DNA of 64,000 bases from Saccharothrix deserti (GCF_009769385.1 NZ_VKAB01000001.1:310001-374000); one strand, 5' to 3'. Shown: positions 47,271-55,704, numbered from the stretch's first letter. Notes: generated from the letters alone by a model not told the origin. Numbers and translations are program-made.

Positions 47271-47307
47271 TTTCTACTTCGCGGACTATAGTTTTCACAA
47301 CGCGGAA
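47271..47307. promoter_or_regulatory. Paired IclR-type operator between aceB and iclR
   Basis: Two related 15-mers in the same orientation, TTTCTACTTCGCGGA (47271-47285) and TTTCACAACGCGGAA (47293-47307), start 22 bases apart, about two helical turns. The second matches the 15-mer before hyi at 13 of 15 positions. The region is the 84-base divergent gap, so one regulator could act on both genes. Confidence 0.55.
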
Positions 47308-47329
47308 CGGCAACGAAGGAGTGATCCAC

Positions 47330-48085
47330 GTGGCACGAGAGTCCACCGGCGGCGTCCAGTCGCTGCAACGTGCCTTCGACCTGCTGGAACGCCTGGCCGA
47401 CGCGGGTGGCGAGGCGAGCCTGTCCGAGCTCGCCGCCACCTCCGGCCTGCCGCTGCCGACCATCCACCGGCTGATCCGCACCCTTGTCACGCTGGGGTAC
47501 GTGCGGCAGAACAGCAACCGCCGGTACACGCTGGGCTCCCGGCTGATCCGGCTCGGCGAGAGCGCGTCGCGGCAGTTCGGCACGTGGGCGCGGCCGTTCC
47601 TGGCGCAGTTGGTCGACCAGGTGGAGGAGACCGCGAACCTGGCCGTGCTCGACGGCGACGAGGTGGTGTACGTGGCGCAGGTGCCGTCACGGCACTCGAT
47701 GCGGATGTTCACCGAGGTCGGCCGCCGGCTGCTGCCGCACGGCACGGGCGTGGGCAAGGCGATGTTGTCGCAGCTGCCGCGTGACGAGGTGCGCGCCCTG
47801 CTGTCCCGCACCGGCCTGCCCGCCTACACCCCGAACACGATCACCGACCCGGACGAGCTGCTGGCGTCGTTGGACCAGATCGCTTCGCAGGGGTACGCGC
47901 TGGACGAGAGCGAGCAGGAGCTGGGTGTGCGGTGCATCGCGGTGCCGCTGCACGGTGCGCCGACGTTGGCCGCCATCTCGGTCTCCGGCCCCGACAGCCG
48001 CCTGACCAAGGAGTCGGTGGCCCGCATCCTGCCCGAGGTCCTGGGCATCGCCAAACGCCTGACCGACCAAGCCACCCGCCCCTGA
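47330..48085 (+). CDS. IclR family transcriptional regulator
   Basis: A 251-residue regulator: N-terminal winged helix (SLQRAFDLLERLA, SLSELAATSGLPLPTIHRLI, LGYVRQNSNRRYTLG) and C-terminal effector-binding GAF-like domain (GTGVGKAMLSQLP, GVRCIAVPLHGAPTLAAISVSGP in part). GTG 47330 is chosen because AAGGAG lies 8 bases upstream; GTG 47321 touches that site. In streptomycetes an IclR protein (AllR) represses allantoin genes and responds to glyoxylate-type ligands. That role is inferred here from gene context and shared operators. Confidence 0.88.
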   Translation: MARESTGGVQSLQRAFDLLERLADAGGEASLSELAATSGLPLPTIHRLIRTLVTLGYVRQNSNRRYTLGSRLIRLGESASRQFGTWARPFLAQLVDQVEETANLAVLDGDEVVYVAQVPSRHSMRMFTEVGRRLLPHGTGVGKAMLSQLPRDEVRALLSRTGLPAYTPNTITDPDELLASLDQIASQGYALDESEQELGVRCIAVPLHGAPTLAAISVSGPDSRLTKESVARILPEVLGIAKRLTDQATRP

Positions 48086-48090
48086 CCCCG

Positions 48091-48274
48091 CGAGAGTCGA
48101 ACACTCACGTAGCGGGAGTCGAACACTCAGGCGGCGAGAGTCGAACGCTCAGGACCCCCGAGTTCAACACTCGGAACGACCGAGTCCGGCATCCGCGCCG
48201 CGCGGCTCGTACCTGAACGTTGAATTCGGGGGTCCTGGAGGTTCGACTCTCGGGACCTGGAGGTTCGACTCTCG
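48091..48274. repeat. Inverted and direct repeat cluster between iclR and ftsY
   Basis: A unit of the form GAGTCGAAC...CTCAGG occurs in direct orientation near 48091, 48113 and 48135, and inverted near 48219-48252 and 48259-48274. The arms 48135-48168 and 48219-48252 are inverted copies over 34 bases with 30 matches, separated by 50 bases. Both neighbouring genes are convergent here, so the RNA could fold into a large stem on either strand. It resembles REP/BIME-type intergenic repeats. No CDS is supported. Confidence 0.8.
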
Positions 48275-48276
48275 GG

Positions 48277-49656
48277 TTAGTTGAGCAGGGCGTCTACGAA
48301 GGCGGCGGGTTCGAAGGGGGCCAGGTGGTCGGGGCCTTCGCCGAGGCCCACGAGCTTGACCGGCACGCCCAGCTCGCGCTGCACCTGGAACACGATGCCG
48401 CCCTTGGCGGTGCCGTCGAGCTTGGTCAGCACGATGCCGGTCACGTTCACCACCTCGGCGAACACGCGCGCCTGGGTCAGGCCGTTCTGGCCGGTGGTGG
48501 CGTCCAGGACGAGCAGCACCTCGTCCACCTTCGCCTGCTTCTCCACCACCCGCTTGACCTTGCCCAACTCGTCCATCAAGCCGGTCTTGGTGTGCAGCCG
48601 GCCCGCCGTGTCGATCAGCACGGTGTCGACGCTCGCTTCCACGCCCTGCTTCACCGCCTCGAACGCCACCGAAGCCGGGTCCGCACCCTCGGCGCCACGG
48701 ACGGTCGACGCACCCACGCGCGAGCCCCACGTCTCCAGCTGGTCGGCGGCGGCGGCGCGGAAGGTGTCCGCCGCACCCAGCAGCACGGTGCGGCCGTCGG
48801 CCACCAGCACGCGGGCCAGCTTGCCGGTCGTGGTGGTCTTGCCGACGCCGTTCACGCCGACCACCAGCACGACCGCGGGCTTGGCCCCGGACGTGCCGTC
48901 GGAGTGCGGCAGGGCGTTCACCGCGCGGCCCATCTCGGGGTGCAGGGCGTCGACCAGCACGTCGCGCAGCAACGCACGCGCGTCCTCGGACGTGCGCACC
49001 CCGCGCGCCACGATCTGCTCCCGCAGCGCCGTGACGATCTGGTCCGTGATCGCCGCACCCAGGTCCGCCATCAGCAGCGTGTCCTCGACGTCGGTCCACG
49101 AGTCCTCGTCCAGGTCGCCCGCGCCGAGCAGTCCCAGCAGGCCCTGCCCGAACGTCGACCGCGACCGCGACAGCCGCCCGCGCAGCCGCTCCAGCCGACC
49201 GGCCGTCGGCTCGATCTCCTCGATCTCCGACGCCTCTACGGGCAGGTCCACCTCGACGAACCCGCGCTTGACCGAGTCACGCGGCACCGCCGCGTCGTCA
49301 CCGACACCGGGCTGGCCGTCGACCTCGGTGCGATCGGCCACCGGGTGTTCGACCGGTTCGATCACCTCGACGGGTTCGGCACTCTCGACCGGTTCGGCCT
49401 TCTCGACGGGTTTGACCTTTTCGACCGGTTCAGCCTTTTCGACCGGTTCAGCCGTGTCGACGGGTTTGGCCACCGGTGGCGCGGGCGCGTTGAACGTGAT
49501 CGCGCCACCGGCTTGGTACCCCTTCGCCGGCTGGTCCTGCTCGGGCTCGGTGAGACTGATCCGCCGACGCCGCGCCAGCACGACGCCCGTCACGAGGGCG
49601 ACCGCCAGCAGTACGGCGACGACGACGATGATCCAGATCAGGGACGTGGTGGACAC
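48277..49656 (-). CDS. ftsY: Signal recognition particle receptor FtsY
   Basis: A 459-residue SRP receptor. N-terminal transmembrane helix (about 6-28) followed by RRRR, then an acidic A-domain linker with about six PVE-type hexapeptides (EPVEKA, EPVEKV, KPVEKA, EPVESA, EPVEVI, EPVEHP). The NG domain shows GVNGVGKTTTTGKLA, AADTFRAAAADQL, IDTAGRLHTK and LTKLDGTAKGG. GTG 49656 is chosen because GAGGA lies 7 bases before it; the longer frame has no similarity. In most actinobacteria ftsY lies beside smc or amtB; here it is alone, 7.5 kb from smc. Confidence 0.95.
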   Translation of the reverse strand: MSTTSLIWIIVVVAVLLAVALVTGVVLARRRRISLTEPEQDQPAKGYQAGGAITFNAPAPPVAKPVDTAEPVEKAEPVEKVKPVEKAEPVESAEPVEVIEPVEHPVADRTEVDGQPGVGDDAAVPRDSVKRGFVEVDLPVEASEIEEIEPTAGRLERLRGRLSRSRSTFGQGLLGLLGAGDLDEDSWTDVEDTLLMADLGAAITDQIVTALREQIVARGVRTSEDARALLRDVLVDALHPEMGRAVNALPHSDGTSGAKPAVVLVVGVNGVGKTTTTGKLARVLVADGRTVLLGAADTFRAAAADQLETWGSRVGASTVRGAEGADPASVAFEAVKQGVEASVDTVLIDTAGRLHTKTGLMDELGKVKRVVEKQAKVDEVLLVLDATTGQNGLTQARVFAEVVNVTGIVLTKLDGTAKGGIVFQVQRELGVPVKLVGLGEGPDHLAPFEPAAFVDALLN

Positions 49657-49770
49657 GTCGCAATCCTCGCACGCCACGGTATGTTGACGATCGACGAACC
49701 AGATTGATTTCCCGCAACTTTCCCACCAGGACTCTTGCGCGTGCGGGCGGTGTGGAATAGACCACAGGGC

Positions 49771-50973
49771 GTGAAGGTGATCGGGCTCATCTCGGGCACG
49801 TCGATGGACGCCATCGACGTGGCCGTTGCCGACCTGTCCCTGGACGGCCGGACCGTCGTGCTGACCCCTGTCGAGCACGCCGAGCACCCGTTCCCCGAGG
49901 ACCTGCGCGAGCCGCCCACCAGCGCCGCCGACCTGTGCAGGCTGGACACCCGGCTCGGCCAGGCGTTCGCCGAGGTCGCCGCCCGGTACGAGGGCGAACT
50001 CGTGTCGTCACTCGGCCAGACCGTGCACCACTGGGTCGAGGACGGCCGCTGCCTGGGCACGCTCCAACTGGGCCAGCCCGCGTGGATAGCCGAAGCCACC
50101 GGACTGCCGGTGGTGGCCGACCTGCGCGTCCGGGACGTCGCCGCGGGCGGCCACGGCGCGCCGTTGGCGAGCACCCTGGACGCGCTGTGGCTGGCCGGAC
50201 TCGACGAGCACGCCGGGTTCGACAAGCCCGCGGTCGCGCTGAACATCGGCGGCATCGCCAACATCACCAAGGTATCGCCCGAAGGTGTGGTCGCCTACGA
50301 CACCGGACCGGGCAACGCGCTCATGGACGCGGCGATGACCGTGCTGTCCGGCGGCCTGCGCACGCAGGACACGGACGGCGAGTTCGCCCGCCGCGGCCGG
50401 GTGCACGCCGAACTGCTCGACCGGCTGCTGGCCGACCCGTACTACGCCCGGCCCGCGCCCAAGTCGACCGGCAAGGAGCACTTCGACCGCGCCTACCTCG
50501 ACCGGGTCTCCGAGGGGCTGACCATGCCCGCCGAGGACTTCCTGGCCACGCTGACCGAACTCACCGTGCGCACGATCGCCGCCGAGTGCGAGGGCACGAC
50601 GGTGATCGGCTCGGGCGGCGGGATGCGCAACCCGGTGCTGGTCGAGTCGTTGGCCCGACACGTGGACCTGCGCACGAGCGACGAACTGGGACTGCCCGCG
50701 GACGGCAAGGAGGCCTACCTCGCCGCCCTGCTGGGCTTCCTGACCTGGCACGGCCTGCCCGCGAACGTGCCGTCCGCCACCGGCGCCGCCGGTCCGCGCC
50801 CGCTGGGGTCGATCACCCCCGGCCGCTACCCGCTGCGCCTGCCCGAACCCGCGATCACGGCCGTGGACAGGTTGACGATCAGCACGATCAGCACGACGAG
50901 CACGATCAGCACGACGAGCACGGCCAGCCGCCGGGAGCGGCAGTCGGATGGAGGAGACCATGCGCGCACTTGA
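49771..50973 (+). CDS. anmK: Anhydro-N-acetylmuramic acid kinase
   Basis: A 400-residue sugar kinase of the ASKHA fold. The start motif GLISGTSMDAID, NIGGIANITKV, DTGPGNALMDAAM, GSGGGMRNPVL and AYLAALLGF are typical. It converts anhydro-MurNAc to MurNAc-6-phosphate in cell-wall recycling. GTG 49771 gives the family start. The last 35 residues are a low-complexity Ser/Thr/Ile tail (from 9-base DNA repeats) that is not part of the family. The gene overlaps the transporter gene by 14 bases. Confidence 0.92.
   Translation: MKVIGLISGTSMDAIDVAVADLSLDGRTVVLTPVEHAEHPFPEDLREPPTSAADLCRLDTRLGQAFAEVAARYEGELVSSLGQTVHHWVEDGRCLGTLQLGQPAWIAEATGLPVVADLRVRDVAAGGHGAPLASTLDALWLAGLDEHAGFDKPAVALNIGGIANITKVSPEGVVAYDTGPGNALMDAAMTVLSGGLRTQDTDGEFARRGRVHAELLDRLLADPYYARPAPKSTGKEHFDRAYLDRVSEGLTMPAEDFLATLTELTVRTIAAECEGTTVIGSGGGMRNPVLVESLARHVDLRTSDELGLPADGKEAYLAALLGFLTWHGLPANVPSATGAAGPRPLGSITPGRYPLRLPEPAITAVDRLTISTISTTSTISTTSTASRRERQSDGGDHART
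50877..50921. repeat. Five 9-base repeats inside the anmK 3' end
   Basis: GATCAGCAC (three copies) and GACGAGCAC (two copies) alternate from 50877 to 50921. Each unit keeps the frame, coding for an IST/TST tripeptide. Copy-number changes would lengthen or shorten the AnmK tail by three residues without a frameshift. Confidence 0.85.
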
Positions 50974-52519
50974 CGTCGGCATCATCGTGCTGTTCCTGGT
51001 GGGCATGCCGCTGCTGGGCGTGTGGATCGCCGGGAGGCAGCGCTCCGCCGCCGACTACTTCGTCAGCGAGCGCCGCATCTCGTGGTGGGTCGTGTGCGTG
51101 TCGGTGGTGTCGGCGGAGACGTCCACGCTGACCGTGCTGAGCGTGCCGACGATCGCCTACCTGGGCCCGATGACGTTCCTGTCGCTGTCGGTCGGCTACC
51201 TGATCGGCCGGATCGTGGTGTCGTTCGTGCTGCTGCCGAAGTACATCGCGGGCGAGCTGATCACCGCCTACGGGTTCCTCGGCAAGCGGTTCGGGCCGGG
51301 GCTGCAGAGCACGGCGTCGATGACGTTCCTGGTCACCCGGCTGCTCGCGGACGGCCTGCGGCTGTTCGCCACGGCCATCCCGGTCAAGGTCGTGCTCGCC
51401 GCGTACGGGGTGAACGCGTCGTACTGGGTGATCGTGGCGGTGCTGGGCGTGGCGATGGTCGTCTACAGCTTCCTCGGCGGCGTGCGGGCCGTGGTGTGGG
51501 TCGACGCGATCCAGATGCTCTGGTACGTCGTCGGCGCGTTCGCGGTGATCATGGTGCTGAGCGGGAAGCTGCCCGACGGGTGGTTCGGCGCGGCGGCCGA
51601 CGCGGGCAAGTTCCAGGTCTTCGACTTCGACGCCAGCCCGTTCACCTCGCAGTACGCGATCGTGACCGCGTTCGTCGGCGGCGCGGTGCTGTCCATGGCC
51701 TCGCACGGCGCGGACCAGCTGATCGTGCAGCGGCTGATGGCGACCAAGGACGTGCGCGCGGCGCAGAAGGCGCTGATCGCCAGCGGTGTGGTGGTGTTCC
51801 TCCAGTTCGCGCTGTTCCTCTTCATCGGCGTGATGCTGTGGGCGTTCTACAAGGCGGCCCACCCGGTCAACGACCTCGGGTTGAACAACAACGACGAGCT
51901 GTTCGCGAGCTTCATCGTCAACGAGCTGCCGTCCGGGCTGTCCGGGTTCGTGATCGCGGGCATCCTGGCGGCGGCGCTGTCGTCGTCGCTGGGCGCGCTG
52001 GCTTCCTCGACCGTGACGGACGTGGTCCAGCGGGTGGTGCGGCGGCCGATGAGCGAGGCCGAGGTGTTCCGGCAGGGCCGGATCTGGACCGTGGTGTGGG
52101 CCGGGCTGCTGATCGTGTGCGCCGGGCTGTTCGCCACGCTGACCAGGCGCGGCAACCCGATCGTGGAGCAGGGTCTGTCCATCGCCGGGTTCACCTACGG
52201 TGCGCTGCTCGGCGCGTTCCTGCTCGGGTTGCTGTTCCGCAAGGCCAAGCAGCTCGACGCGATCGTGGCGTTCGGCGTGACCGTGGTGGTGATGGCGTTC
52301 GTCATCCTGGGCGTGAAGTTCGTCGGGCCGGATGCGCACCTGGAGATCAATTTCGCGGCGGCGGCCCCCGCCAAGAAGATCTTCTCCCTGGCCTTCCCCT
52401 GGTACACGCCGTTGGGTGTGCTGGTGACGTTGATCGTGGGTGGGCTGATGTCGTTGCGGCACAAGGGTTACCAGCCGCCGGACATCGGGGACGACGTGGT
52501 GTCGGTCAAGGCGGCGTGA
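50960..52519 (+). CDS. Sodium:solute symporter family transporter
   Basis: A 519-residue membrane protein with about 13 hydrophobic helices of the SSS/LeuT fold. The SSS start RQRSAADYFVSERRISWW, the TSTLT turn in helix 1, and a long SLGALASSTVTDVV segment are visible. ATG 50960 is chosen because GGAGG lies 5 bases upstream; ATG 50948 is the alternative. The substrate could be sialic acid, MurNAc, proline or others; the coupling to anmK suggests a cell-wall sugar, but the evidence is only position. Confidence 0.85.
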   Translation: MRALDVGIIVLFLVGMPLLGVWIAGRQRSAADYFVSERRISWWVVCVSVVSAETSTLTVLSVPTIAYLGPMTFLSLSVGYLIGRIVVSFVLLPKYIAGELITAYGFLGKRFGPGLQSTASMTFLVTRLLADGLRLFATAIPVKVVLAAYGVNASYWVIVAVLGVAMVVYSFLGGVRAVVWVDAIQMLWYVVGAFAVIMVLSGKLPDGWFGAAADAGKFQVFDFDASPFTSQYAIVTAFVGGAVLSMASHGADQLIVQRLMATKDVRAAQKALIASGVVVFLQFALFLFIGVMLWAFYKAAHPVNDLGLNNNDELFASFIVNELPSGLSGFVIAGILAAALSSSLGALASSTVTDVVQRVVRRPMSEAEVFRQGRIWTVVWAGLLIVCAGLFATLTRRGNPIVEQGLSIAGFTYGALLGAFLLGLLFRKAKQLDAIVAFGVTVVVMAFVILGVKFVGPDAHLEINFAAAAPAKKIFSLAFPWYTPLGVLVTLIVGGLMSLRHKGYQPPDIGDDVVSVKAA

Positions 52520-52547
52520 ACACCGGTTCGCAGCGGTCCACGGCGGT

Positions 52548-53483
52548 TCAGGCGGCGTCGTTGGCGCGGTAGGCGACCAGTTCGAGGTGGAGGCGGAAAC
52601 CGAGCCGGTCGAACAGCCGTTGGGAGGAGCGGTTGCCGGCGAGGATCGCGGCGGCGGCCTGCGGTCGTGCGCCGGACTTCTCGGCGAGCTTCCAGATCAG
52701 CTCGGTGACCAGCGCCCCGCCGACGCCGTGGCCGCGCACGTCCGGTTCAACGGCCACGAAGTCCAGGTAGAACTCGCCCGGTTCGGCCTTGCCGGAGGCG
52801 TAGCCGAGGACCCGGTCGCCGTCCATGGCGACCACCACGGTGTGCGAACGGCTGCCGTCCACGAGTTTTCGCCCGGACAGGTACGTCTTGGGGAAGCACC
52901 GCTCGTGCAGCACGGCCACCGCCTCGTGCACGGCCGGGTCGGTCGGCAGCACGCGCATCTCGCGGGCCGGTCCGGTGCGCGGGCAGCTCGCCTCGCGCAG
53001 CAGCAGGTTGCGCAGGCCGTCGCCGCCGAGGACGTGTATGCCGCACGCGCGGGCGGCGGAGAAGGCGTGCCGTTCGGCGAACGCGGCCAGCCGCCGGTGC
53101 CCGGTGTGACCGAGCAGCTCGCGGTCGGCGACGCCGTCGAGCAGCGGCGCGGCGTGGGCGTAGAGGGTGTCGGCGGTCTGGTCCCAGATCCGGCTGCCCG
53201 CCGGGTGGTTGACCGGCACGTCGACGAACGGCCCGTGCAGGTAGGCGCGGCCGGAATCGGCGTCGACCTCGACGCTGAGCGCACCGCACACCCAGCCGGA
53301 GTCGTCGGTGGCGACCACGGTGCACGAGGCCCAGTCCGGCTCGAACTCGGCCAGCTCCGCGGAGATGTCGCCGAGCGCCTCGCCGAGGTAGCCGATGTGG
53401 TGCGCGTCGTCGGCCTGCAACCGCAGGATCAACGCGAGAACGGCGTCCAGGTCGTCCTGGGCGGCGGGACGGATGTCGTACAT
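52548..53483 (-). CDS. Tandem GNAT acetyltransferase
   Basis: A 311-residue protein with two GNAT modules. The N-terminal module (RPAAQDDLDAVLALI, TVVATDDSGWVCGALSVEVD) lacks a clear acetyl-CoA motif; the C-terminal one is complete (FYLDFVAVEPDVRGHGVGGALV, AILAGNRSSQRLFDRLGF). This one-dead-one-live layout also occurs in mycothiol synthase. The substrate is unknown. ATG 53483 is the start; the longer frame would run through the divergent gene. Confidence 0.82.
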   Translation of the reverse strand: MYDIRPAAQDDLDAVLALILRLQADDAHHIGYLGEALGDISAELAEFEPDWASCTVVATDDSGWVCGALSVEVDADSGRAYLHGPFVDVPVNHPAGSRIWDQTADTLYAHAAPLLDGVADRELLGHTGHRRLAAFAERHAFSAARACGIHVLGGDGLRNLLLREASCPRTGPAREMRVLPTDPAVHEAVAVLHERCFPKTYLSGRKLVDGSRSHTVVVAMDGDRVLGYASGKAEPGEFYLDFVAVEPDVRGHGVGGALVTELIWKLAEKSGARPQAAAAILAGNRSSQRLFDRLGFRLHLELVAYRANDAA

Positions 53484-53531
53484 GTCTGGAATGGTCACCC
53501 GCGAGGTCGGACGAATGCGAGGGAGTTTTCG

Positions 53532-54110
53532 GTGCTGGACGGGCGGGACGTGACGGAGGTCGCGCGGCGGTGCGCGGCGTTCCTCGACGGGGCGGTGGAC
53601 GCCGACTGGACGGCGGTCGTGCCCGGCATGGACTGGACGGTCGCGAAGACCGTGGCGCACATCTCGGACTGCCTGCTCTGGTACTCCACGGACCTCCTCG
53701 CCGGGCCGAGCGAGCTGAGCACGGCCGACGTCGCGGTGCGGCCCGACTCGTCGCCCGCCGACCTGGTGCGGACGCTGCGGACGTTCGCCTCCGTGCTGGC
53801 GGCGGTGGTCGAGGCGACTCCGGCGGACCACCGCGGCTGGCACCCGTGGGGTCTGGCGGACGCGGCCGGGTTCGCCGGGATGGGGTGCGACGAGATGCTG
53901 GTGCACACCCACGACGCCGCTCGCGGCCTCGGGCTCGAGTTCGCGCTGCCGCCGGAACCGACCCGGAAAGTGCTGGCCCGGATGTTCCCGGAGGCCCCGA
54001 CCGACCGCGACCCGGCGGAGACGCTGCTCTGGGCGAACGGCCGCATCCCGCTCGGTGACCTGCCGAAGCGCACCGGATGGCGCTGGCACTGCGCTCCCCC
54101 GGGCTCCTAG
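53532..54110 (+). CDS. DinB-like / maleylpyruvate-isomerase N-terminal domain protein
   Basis: A 192-residue four-helix-bundle protein with WTVAKTVAHISDCLLWY near residue 37 and ELMLVH-type EMLVHTHDAA near residue 130, where the histidines could bind a metal. This is the mycothiol-dependent DinB superfamily layout of actinobacteria (TIGR03083-like). Start GTG 53532 has GAGGGAG 6 bases upstream. The P450 gene starts 11 bases after its stop, so both are probably one transcript. Confidence 0.75.
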   Translation: MLDGRDVTEVARRCAAFLDGAVDADWTAVVPGMDWTVAKTVAHISDCLLWYSTDLLAGPSELSTADVAVRPDSSPADLVRTLRTFASVLAAVVEATPADHRGWHPWGLADAAGFAGMGCDEMLVHTHDAARGLGLEFALPPEPTRKVLARMFPEAPTDRDPAETLLWANGRIPLGDLPKRTGWRWHCAPPGS

Positions 54111-54120
54111 CGTCAAGGTC

Positions 54121-55287
54121 ATGACGGACGACGTCCTCGACATCCCCTTCGCCGACGCCTTCGCCTTCGACCCCTCGCCCACGTGGGCGAGGCTGCGGGA
54201 GGAGGCGCCGGCGGTCCGGGTCCGCACCCTCGCGGGCGCGGAGGTGTGGCTGGTGACCCGCTACGACGACGTGAAGCTGGTGCTGGCCGACCCGCGGTTC
54301 TCCCGTGCGGGCGTGGTGGCGGCGGGCGCGCCTCGCGTGGGCGTGTCCCGGCCGTTGCCCGGCACCCTGCCGACCACCGACCCGCCCGAGCACACCCGGC
54401 TGCGCAAGCTGGTGTCCGGCGCGTTCTCGCACCGGCGGATCGAGCAGACCCGGACGTGGGTGCGGGAGCTGTGCGAGGAACTCGCGGACGACGTGGCGGA
54501 CGGCGTGGACCTGCGGCGGGTGTACGCGCTGCCGTTGCCGATCCAGGTCATCTGCACGCTGCTCGGCGTGCCGTACGCGGACCGGGAGAGGTTCCGGGAG
54601 TGGGTCGAGCTGGCGTACAGCCTGGAGATGTCCGAGCAGGCCAGGGTCGAGGCGGCGATGGCGAGCCTGCTGGAGTACATGGGCACGTTGGTCGCGGCGA
54701 AACGGCGGGACCCGCGGTCGGACGACCTGCTCGACGAGCTGTGCACGACACCGCTGACTCACGACGAGCTGGTCGCGTTCGCACTGAACCTGCTGGTCGC
54801 GGGGCACGAGACGTCGGCCAACCAGATCACCAGCTTCGTCGCCACCCTGCTGCACGAGCGCTCGCAGTGGGAACGGCTGGTGGACGACCCGTCGCTGGTG
54901 CCGAGCGCGGTGGAGGAGCTGATGCGGTTCACCCGGCTCAGCGAGGTCGGGCAGCTGCGGGTGGCGCTGGAGGACGTGGAGATCGCGGGCGTGGTGATCC
55001 GCGCGGGCGACGGCGTGATGGCGTCCATCGGCTCGGCCAACCGCGACCCGCGCGCGTTCCCGGACCCGGACTCGCTCGACCTCGCCCGCACCCCCAACCA
55101 ACACCTGGCGCTGGGCATCGGCCCGCACTTCTGCCTCGGCGCGCAGTTGGCCCGGATCGAACTCCAGGAGGCGCTGTGGGTGCTGCTGCGGCGGTTCCCC
55201 GGGCTGCGCGCGGCTCGGCCGGTCGAGGAACTGGCGTGGCGGAGGGTGCTGGTCAGCGGTCTCGCCGAGCTGCCCGTGCGGGTCTGA
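54121..55287 (+). CDS. Cytochrome P450
   Basis: A 388-residue soluble bacterial P450. I-helix AGHETSAN (228-235, with the ET acid-alcohol pair), ExxR at Glu266-Arg269, and the heme-ligand loop GIGPHFCLGAQLAR with Cys338. A ferredoxin and reductase must come from elsewhere. No polyketide, peptide or terpene synthase is nearby, so the role may be catabolic or it may tailor a product of another locus. Confidence 0.93.
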   Translation: MTDDVLDIPFADAFAFDPSPTWARLREEAPAVRVRTLAGAEVWLVTRYDDVKLVLADPRFSRAGVVAAGAPRVGVSRPLPGTLPTTDPPEHTRLRKLVSGAFSHRRIEQTRTWVRELCEELADDVADGVDLRRVYALPLPIQVICTLLGVPYADRERFREWVELAYSLEMSEQARVEAAMASLLEYMGTLVAAKRRDPRSDDLLDELCTTPLTHDELVAFALNLLVAGHETSANQITSFVATLLHERSQWERLVDDPSLVPSAVEELMRFTRLSEVGQLRVALEDVEIAGVVIRAGDGVMASIGSANRDPRAFPDPDSLDLARTPNQHLALGIGPHFCLGAQLARIELQEALWVLLRRFPGLRAARPVEELAWRRVLVSGLAELPVRV

Positions 55288-55368
55288 TCGAGTCTCGACA
55301 CGGCGACGCGACGGCACCGATGACCGACATCTATTGCCGCGGGTTTCGCATTGGGGAACCCTGGGAGG

Positions 55369-55704
55369 GTGAGCGAGGAAACGATCCAACTCGAACTCAA
55401 CGACAGCGGGGTGGCGGTAGACCTACCGATGCCTGCCAACCAGCGGGACACGGTGCAGGAGGTCCCCTACCGGCCGGTCGAGTTCCGTGACGACGACCTG
55501 CCCAGCGCGTTGGAGCGCGCCGCCTCCTGGCTGCGGCAGACCCAGGACTGGCTCGGTGAAGCGGTCGACGTGATCGCGGTCCACCTGGACTACGACGACA
55601 CGAAGGGTTCACCGTATTACGCCCTCAAGTTGCTGTGCAACGAGGAGGACTTGGCAGGCGTGCCGCGTGTGGTGCGCGAACACGAGAGCACTACTGACGA
55701 GTAA
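55369..55704 (+). CDS. Conserved-looking hypothetical protein
   Basis: A soluble acidic protein of about 111 residues, not recognised. An aromatic block SWLRQTQDWLGEAVDVIAVHLDYDD is central (cited in part as SWLRQTQDWLG and VHLDYDD), followed by YYALKLLCNEED. Codon use fits the neighbours. Start is uncertain: GTG 55369 sits right after GGGAGG with no spacing, and TTG 55351 is the only upstream alternative. It lies 15 bases before plsC and could be translated with it. Confidence 0.6.
   Translation: MSEETIQLELNDSGVAVDLPMPANQRDTVQEVPYRPVEFRDDDLPSALERAASWLRQTQDWLGEAVDVIAVHLDYDDTKGSPYYALKLLCNEEDLAGVPRVVREHESTTDE

Noticed and set aside
48091-48274. CRISPR array or tRNA-like element
   Set aside because: Repeats occur in both orientations with irregular gaps, which fits an inverted-repeat element instead; no cloverleaf could be drawn.
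52548-54227. Extended N-terminus of the GNAT gene
   Set aside because: The extension is antisense to the DinB-like gene and has no GNAT similarity; the ATG at 53483 starts the domain.
53532-55287. Start of a natural-product gene cluster (P450)
   Set aside because: No synthase, tailoring partners or resistance gene is nearby; a DinB-like protein and GNAT alone are not enough.
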